DNA from: an uncultured Austwickia sp.
GTDB taxonomy: Bacteria; Actinomycetota; Actinomycetes; Actinomycetales; Dermatophilaceae
Assembly (NCBI GenBank): GCA_934678955.1
Contig: CAKUSI010000138.1
Location: forward strand, 1-9,473
DNA: 9,473 bases
Reading direction: 5' to 3'
The position numbers and the translations under genes are program-made. This document shows, piece by piece, positions 6,537-9,473 of the stretch (the first letter of the stretch is position 1; every line of letters starts with the position of its first letter). The notes under the pieces are model-generated. The model ran no database searches. It saw only the letters and a list, made by a program, of their open reading frames with translations, and was not told the DNA's origin.

Positions 6537-8240
6537 ATGTCCCCCGCACCACTGCACGAGATGGCGGCAACCCCCGCCGACCGGACCTACAGCGGCACCG
6601 GCGTGGTGCCCGGCATCGCCTATGCGCCCGCCGCCTGGAAGCAGGCCCATCCCGAGGTCACACCCAGCACGGTGGTTCTCCCGGAGGAGGCGCGCGCCGT
6701 CGAAGCGGAACGACTGACTGCCGCCGCGGACGCAGTGGCCGATCGACTGGACGCCCGGTCCCGCCTCGCCACCGGCGTGGCCTCCGAGGTGCTCGCCGCG
6801 ACCGCCACGCTCGCTCGAGACCGCGGCTGGCGCCGCGCGGCGAGCAAGCAGGTGGCCGCGGGCACGGTGGCCCCTGATGCGGTGATCGCGGCGATCGCCC
6901 AGTTCGTGGTGAAGTTCGAGAAGCTCGGCGGCCTGATGGCAGAGCGCACCACCGACCTGAAGGACATCCGCGACCGCGTGGTCTCGGAGCTGCTCGGATT
7001 GCCGGAGCCCGGCGTGCCCACCCCGGACCACCCCGTGGTGCTCTTCGCGGACGACCTGGCCCCCGCGGACACCGCGGGGCTCGACCCCACCTTGATCACC
7101 GCGCTGGTGACCTCGCTCGGTGGCCCCACCAGCCACACCTCGATCATCGCTCGGCAGCTGAGCATCCCGTGCATCGTGGCCGCTCACGGCATCGAGGCGA
7201 TCCCAGCGGGGTCGCCCGTCCTCGTCGACGGCACGGCAGGCACGATCCGCCTCGACGTCGCGGACGCCGAGGCGACCGCACTGGTCGAGGCCGACCAGGC
7301 CCGCCGGGAGGCGATCAAGTCCTGGCGCGGCCCCGCGCGCACCCGCGACGGGCACGACGTGGAACTGCTCGCCAACGTCCAGGACGGAGCGGGCGCCCGG
7401 GCGGCCACCGGCTCCCAGGCCCAGGGCGTCGGCCTGTTCCGGACCGAGCTGTGCTTCCTGGGCGCCGACACCGAGCCGAGCGTGAGCGAGCAGGCGGACA
7501 TCTACGGCGAGGTGCTGCGCGCCTACGAGGGCCGCAAGGTGGTGATCCGCACCCTCGACGCCGGCTCGGACAAGCCGCTGGCGTTCGCCACCTTGCCCGA
7601 TGAGGAGAACCCCGCGCTGGGCGTCCGCGGGCTGCGGATCGCCGCCGACGACGAGGGCATCCTGACCCGCCAACTCGACGCGATCGCGCAGGCGGCCTCC
7701 CAGCGGGAGGGCAACACCTGGGTGATGGCACCCATGGTGTCGACCGTCGGGGAGGCTGCCCACTTCGCGGCGCTCTGCCGGGAGCGGGGGATCTCCCCCG
7801 GGATCATGGTGGAGGTGCCCGCCGTGGCGCTGCTGGCCGAGAAGTTCCTGCCGCACGTCGATTTCATGTCCATCGGCACCAACGACCTGACGCAATACAC
7901 GATGGCGGCGGACCGCATGTCTCCCCACCTGGCCGAGCTCACCGATCCGTGGCAGCCCGCCGTGCTCCGTCTGATCGCGGGTACGGCGGCGGCGGGGCGC
8001 GCTGCCGGCAAGCCGGTCGGCGTATGCGGCGAGGCGGCCGCGGGTCCGCTGCTGGCCTGCGTGCTGGTGGGATTCGGTGTGACGAGCCTGTCCATGGCGT
8101 CCTCGGCGATCGCCACGGTCGGGCTGCAGCTGGGCGAGGTGACGCTCGACCAGTGTCGGGAGGCCGCTGCGGCGGCTCTCGAGGCGCCCGACGCCGCGTC
8201 GGCGCGCCAGGCGGCCACTCGAGTTCTGCAGCGGGGCTGA
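6537..8240 (+). CDS. ptsI: PTS enzyme I (phosphoenolpyruvate-protein phosphotransferase)
   Basis: Cytoplasmic enzyme (567 aa) that starts the phosphorelay by taking phosphate from phosphoenolpyruvate and giving it to HPr His15. The N-terminal half has the HPr-binding helices and the phospho-His domain with His200 in GGPTSHTSIIARQL. The C-terminal PEP-binding barrel shows GLFRTELCFL (299-308), RTLDAGSDKPL (338-348), the second PEP-utiliser signature DFMSIGTNDLTQYTMAADR (442-460) and catalytic Cys497 in GVCGEAA. Its length is close to other EI proteins (about 570 aa). The start follows AGGAGG by 6 nt. It is transcribed away from fruR and ends at a strong hairpin. With ptsH and fruA in the same locus, no component of the fructose relay is missing; EI may also serve other PTS permeases elsewhere in the genome. 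Confidence 0.97.
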   Translation: MSPAPLHEMAATPADRTYSGTGVVPGIAYAPAAWKQAHPEVTPSTVVLPEEARAVEAERLTAAADAVADRLDARSRLATGVASEVLAATATLARDRGWRRAASKQVAAGTVAPDAVIAAIAQFVVKFEKLGGLMAERTTDLKDIRDRVVSELLGLPEPGVPTPDHPVVLFADDLAPADTAGLDPTLITALVTSLGGPTSHTSIIARQLSIPCIVAAHGIEAIPAGSPVLVDGTAGTIRLDVADAEATALVEADQARREAIKSWRGPARTRDGHDVELLANVQDGAGARAATGSQAQGVGLFRTELCFLGADTEPSVSEQADIYGEVLRAYEGRKVVIRTLDAGSDKPLAFATLPDEENPALGVRGLRIAADDEGILTRQLDAIAQAASQREGNTWVMAPMVSTVGEAAHFAALCRERGISPGIMVEVPAVALLAEKFLPHVDFMSIGTNDLTQYTMAADRMSPHLAELTDPWQPAVLRLIAGTAAAGRAAGKPVGVCGEAAAGPLLACVLVGFGVTSLSMASSAIATVGLQLGEVTLDQCREAAAAALEAPDAASARQAATRVLQRG

Positions 8241-8267
8241 GCCCCGGGAGGGCGGTCGCCGCAGAGG

Positions 8268-8298
8268 GGGTGGGGCGTGGCCTGGCCGCGCCCCACCC
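8268..8298 (+). terminator. Stem-loop terminator after ptsI
   Basis: GGGTGGGGCGTGG (8268-8280), a 5-nt loop CCTGG and CCGCGCCCCACCC (8286-8298) form a 13-bp stem with a single G-U type pair, starting 27 nt past the ptsI stop. No T-tract follows, as is often the case in GC-rich genomes. Confidence 0.72.
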
Positions 8299-8515
8299 GT
8301 GTGCGCGCACGTGACACAGGTACATTCGCGAGAGGTCACGTCGGGACGATCGGAGGCTGCGGCGCGCGCGAGAGGCGGCGTCAGGCCACGACCCTCGCGA
8401 TGCCTCGGGCGAGATGTCGGGGTGATCCGCCGTTCGCCGAGCGCGCCGCGCCCCAGGTCCGCTAGATTCGTCCGCGCGACGCGCTGGACGCACGTCCCGT
8501 AGAACGGACCTTGCG
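8299..8515. other. Gene-free stretch between the ptsI terminator and the sufR promoter
   Basis: With the flanking terminator and promoter, positions 8241-8551 lack a convincing gene. The short frames here have no family resemblance and poor start sites. Features seen: a 10-bp palindrome GTGCGCGCAC (8301-8310) and an inverted repeat ACGTGAC (8309-8315) / GTCACGT (8335-8341), whose 19-nt spacer contains TACATT (8321-8326). A small RNA or a decayed gene cannot be excluded. Confidence 0.5.
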
Positions 8516-8551
8516 TCGACCGTGGCCGGCGAATTAGGTAAGGTGTCCGTT
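8516..8551 (+). promoter_or_regulatory. Predicted leaderless sufR-suf promoter
   Basis: TCGACC (8516-8521), a 17-nt spacer and TAAGGT (8539-8544) form a promoter, and the box is followed by exactly 7 nt and GTG (8552), which suits a leaderless start. The overlapping TTAGGTAAGG (8534-8543) matches 9 of 10 bases of the left half of the IdeR/DtxR iron box; the right half matches poorly. GTGT-N5-GTGT (8543-8555) is another candidate operator element in the same place. Confidence 0.55.
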
Positions 8552-9418
8552 GTGTTAATCCAAACGGGCACGTCGGGGCACCCCCGCGCCGCAGATGCGC
8601 GGCCCGTGGACCCCGATTCGGCTTCCCCCCGGGAGGTGGACGCCGGCACCCGCGACCGCATCCTGCGCAGCATTCTGCAGCGCGGTCCCGTCAGCGCCGC
8701 CCAGCTCGCCACGGAGCTCGGCATCACCAGTACCGCCGTCCGGCGTCACCTCGACGCGCTCACGGAGGCCGGGGACATCCGTACCGCGCCGTCCGCCGCC
8801 GGCCCCCGCGGACGCGGCCGACCCGCGCGCTCGTTCGTCGCCACCAGCGCGGCCCACCACCGGCTCGCGAGCGAATACGACGAGGTCGCCACCGATGCTC
8901 TCCGGTTCCTGGCCGAGCAGGTCGGCCCGGACGCGGTCGCCGCGTTCGCCAAGCGTCGGGTCGCCTCCTTGGAGGAGCGGTACGGGGAGGTCGTCCGGGC
9001 CGCCGGTCCTGACGTCCGGGACCGGGCCCAGGCCCTCGCCGATGCCCTCGCCAGGGACGGGTTCGCCGCCACCGCGCGGCCCCTGCTGCCGCTGGTCGAG
9101 GGAAGTGGAGCCGAGGGCGTCCAGCTCTGCCAGGGGCACTGCCCCGTGCACGAGGTGGCCCGTGAGTTCCCCGAGTTCTGCGAGGCCGAGACCGACGCCT
9201 TCGCCCGCCTGCTGGGCGTGCACGTGCAGCGGCTGGCGACCCTGGCGGGCGGCGGCCACGTGTGCACGACCTACGTGCCGCCCGCGGTCGTGGCGACCGT
9301 CGCGGCCGCCGGTGCCCCCGATGTCGCAGACACCGACACTCCATCCGAAGGCGGCAGCTCGCCTCCCGGCCTTCCTTCCCCGCACCCCGCCACACGCACG
9401 TACCCCACTGCACCCTGA
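8552..9418 (+). CDS. sufR: SufR-type Fe-S cluster-sensing transcriptional regulator
   Basis: Predicted regulator (288 aa) of the suf Fe-S assembly operon that follows. Numbered from GTG 8552: a winged-helix DNA-binding domain at about 30-98 (DRILRSILQRG, then ITSTAVRRHLDALTEAG, then a basic RGRGRPARSF wing), a helical middle, and a cluster-binding region with Cys193, Cys197, Cys210 and Cys238. Cys197-X12-Cys210-X27-Cys238 matches the spacing I recall for mycobacterial SufR (Rv1460). The last 35 or so residues are Ala/Pro/Ser-rich and look disordered. GTG 8552 is preferred over in-frame GTG 8522, because 8522 lies within the predicted promoter and TAAGGT-N7 precedes 8552. The second codon is TTA, unusual at this GC content. 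sufB starts 15 bp downstream, so the genes are almost certainly co-transcribed. Confidence 0.88.
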   Translation: MLIQTGTSGHPRAADARPVDPDSASPREVDAGTRDRILRSILQRGPVSAAQLATELGITSTAVRRHLDALTEAGDIRTAPSAAGPRGRGRPARSFVATSAAHHRLASEYDEVATDALRFLAEQVGPDAVAAFAKRRVASLEERYGEVVRAAGPDVRDRAQALADALARDGFAATARPLLPLVEGSGAEGVQLCQGHCPVHEVAREFPEFCEAETDAFARLLGVHVQRLATLAGGGHVCTTYVPPAVVATVAAAGAPDVADTDTPSEGGSSPPGLPSPHPATRTYPTAP

Positions 9419-9433
9419 CGAAAGGACCGCGCG

Positions 9434-9473
9434 ATGAGCACCAACGTCGAGCAGCTCAACCCGGGCCTGAAGG
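9434..9473 (+). CDS. sufB: Fe-S cluster assembly protein SufB (5' end only)
   Basis: Only 13 codons are in the window, reading MSTNVEQLNPGLK, which resembles the N-terminus of actinobacterial SufB, the scaffold subunit of the SufBCD complex. AAAGGA lies 7 nt before the ATG. The identification rests mostly on the position 15 bp after a SufR-type gene. The rest of the suf operon is expected to the right. Confidence 0.72.
   Translation, partial: MSTNVEQLNPGLK

Noticed and set aside
6510..8339. 609-residue minus-strand reading frame over ptsI
   Set aside because: It is fully antisense to ptsI, its translation is Arg/Gly/His-rich with no recognisable domain, and such shadows are common in GC-rich genes.
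8277..8502. Short plus-strand frames between ptsI and sufR
   Set aside because: They begin within the terminator or lack ribosome-binding sites and have no family resemblance.
8522..8551. GTG 8522 as the sufR start
   Set aside because: The extra 10 codons coincide with the predicted spacer and -10 box; no Shine-Dalgarno sequence precedes 8522.

Overview
The window is a GC-rich, densely coding stretch typical of an actinobacterium. The 89-residue HPr resembles corynebacterial HPr. Fructose enzyme II is a single IIA-IIB-IIC chain, and a SufR-type regulator lies directly upstream of sufB. Two genes (the ABC ATPase and sufR) look leaderless, with a TAnnnT -10 box exactly 7 nt before the start codon. 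I suspect Propionibacteriales or a nearby order, but the genus cannot be fixed from this sequence.

Layout from left to right. Positions 1-415 hold a tandem repeat of exact 52-bp period (eight heads, seven full units) that runs off the left edge and ends right at the stop codon of the next gene. Positions 416-1923 (minus) hold a two-gene ABC-2 exporter, ATPase then permease, with a 4-bp overlap. A perfect 15-bp stem-loop (1941-1976) separates it from ptsH. Positions 2023-6365 (minus) hold a fructose PTS operon transcribed fruR-fruK-fruA-ptsH, where the fruA-ptsH gap consists almost wholly of two short tandem arrays. Positions 6366-6536 are a divergent control region. ptsI (6537-8240, plus) follows, with a strong hairpin after it. 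A gene-free stretch (8241-8551) leads into sufR (8552-9418) and the first 13 codons of sufB, the start of an Fe-S assembly operon.

Together ptsI, ptsH and fruA form a complete phosphorelay (PEP to EI to HPr to IIA to IIB to fructose entering through IIC). FruK converts the resulting fructose-1-phosphate to fructose-1,6-bisphosphate, and the DeoR-type FruR probably senses a fructose phosphate and controls both arms. The exporter and sufR-sufB are near neighbours in mycobacteria (Rv1457c-Rv1458c to Rv1460-Rv1461, from memory), so the sugar module appears to sit inside an otherwise familiar actinobacterial block.

The most unusual material is non-coding: the helically phased 52-bp array, the ptsH leader built from repeated copies of its own ribosome-binding segment, and operator-like dyads between fruR and ptsI. 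I found no convincing new multi-gene system.
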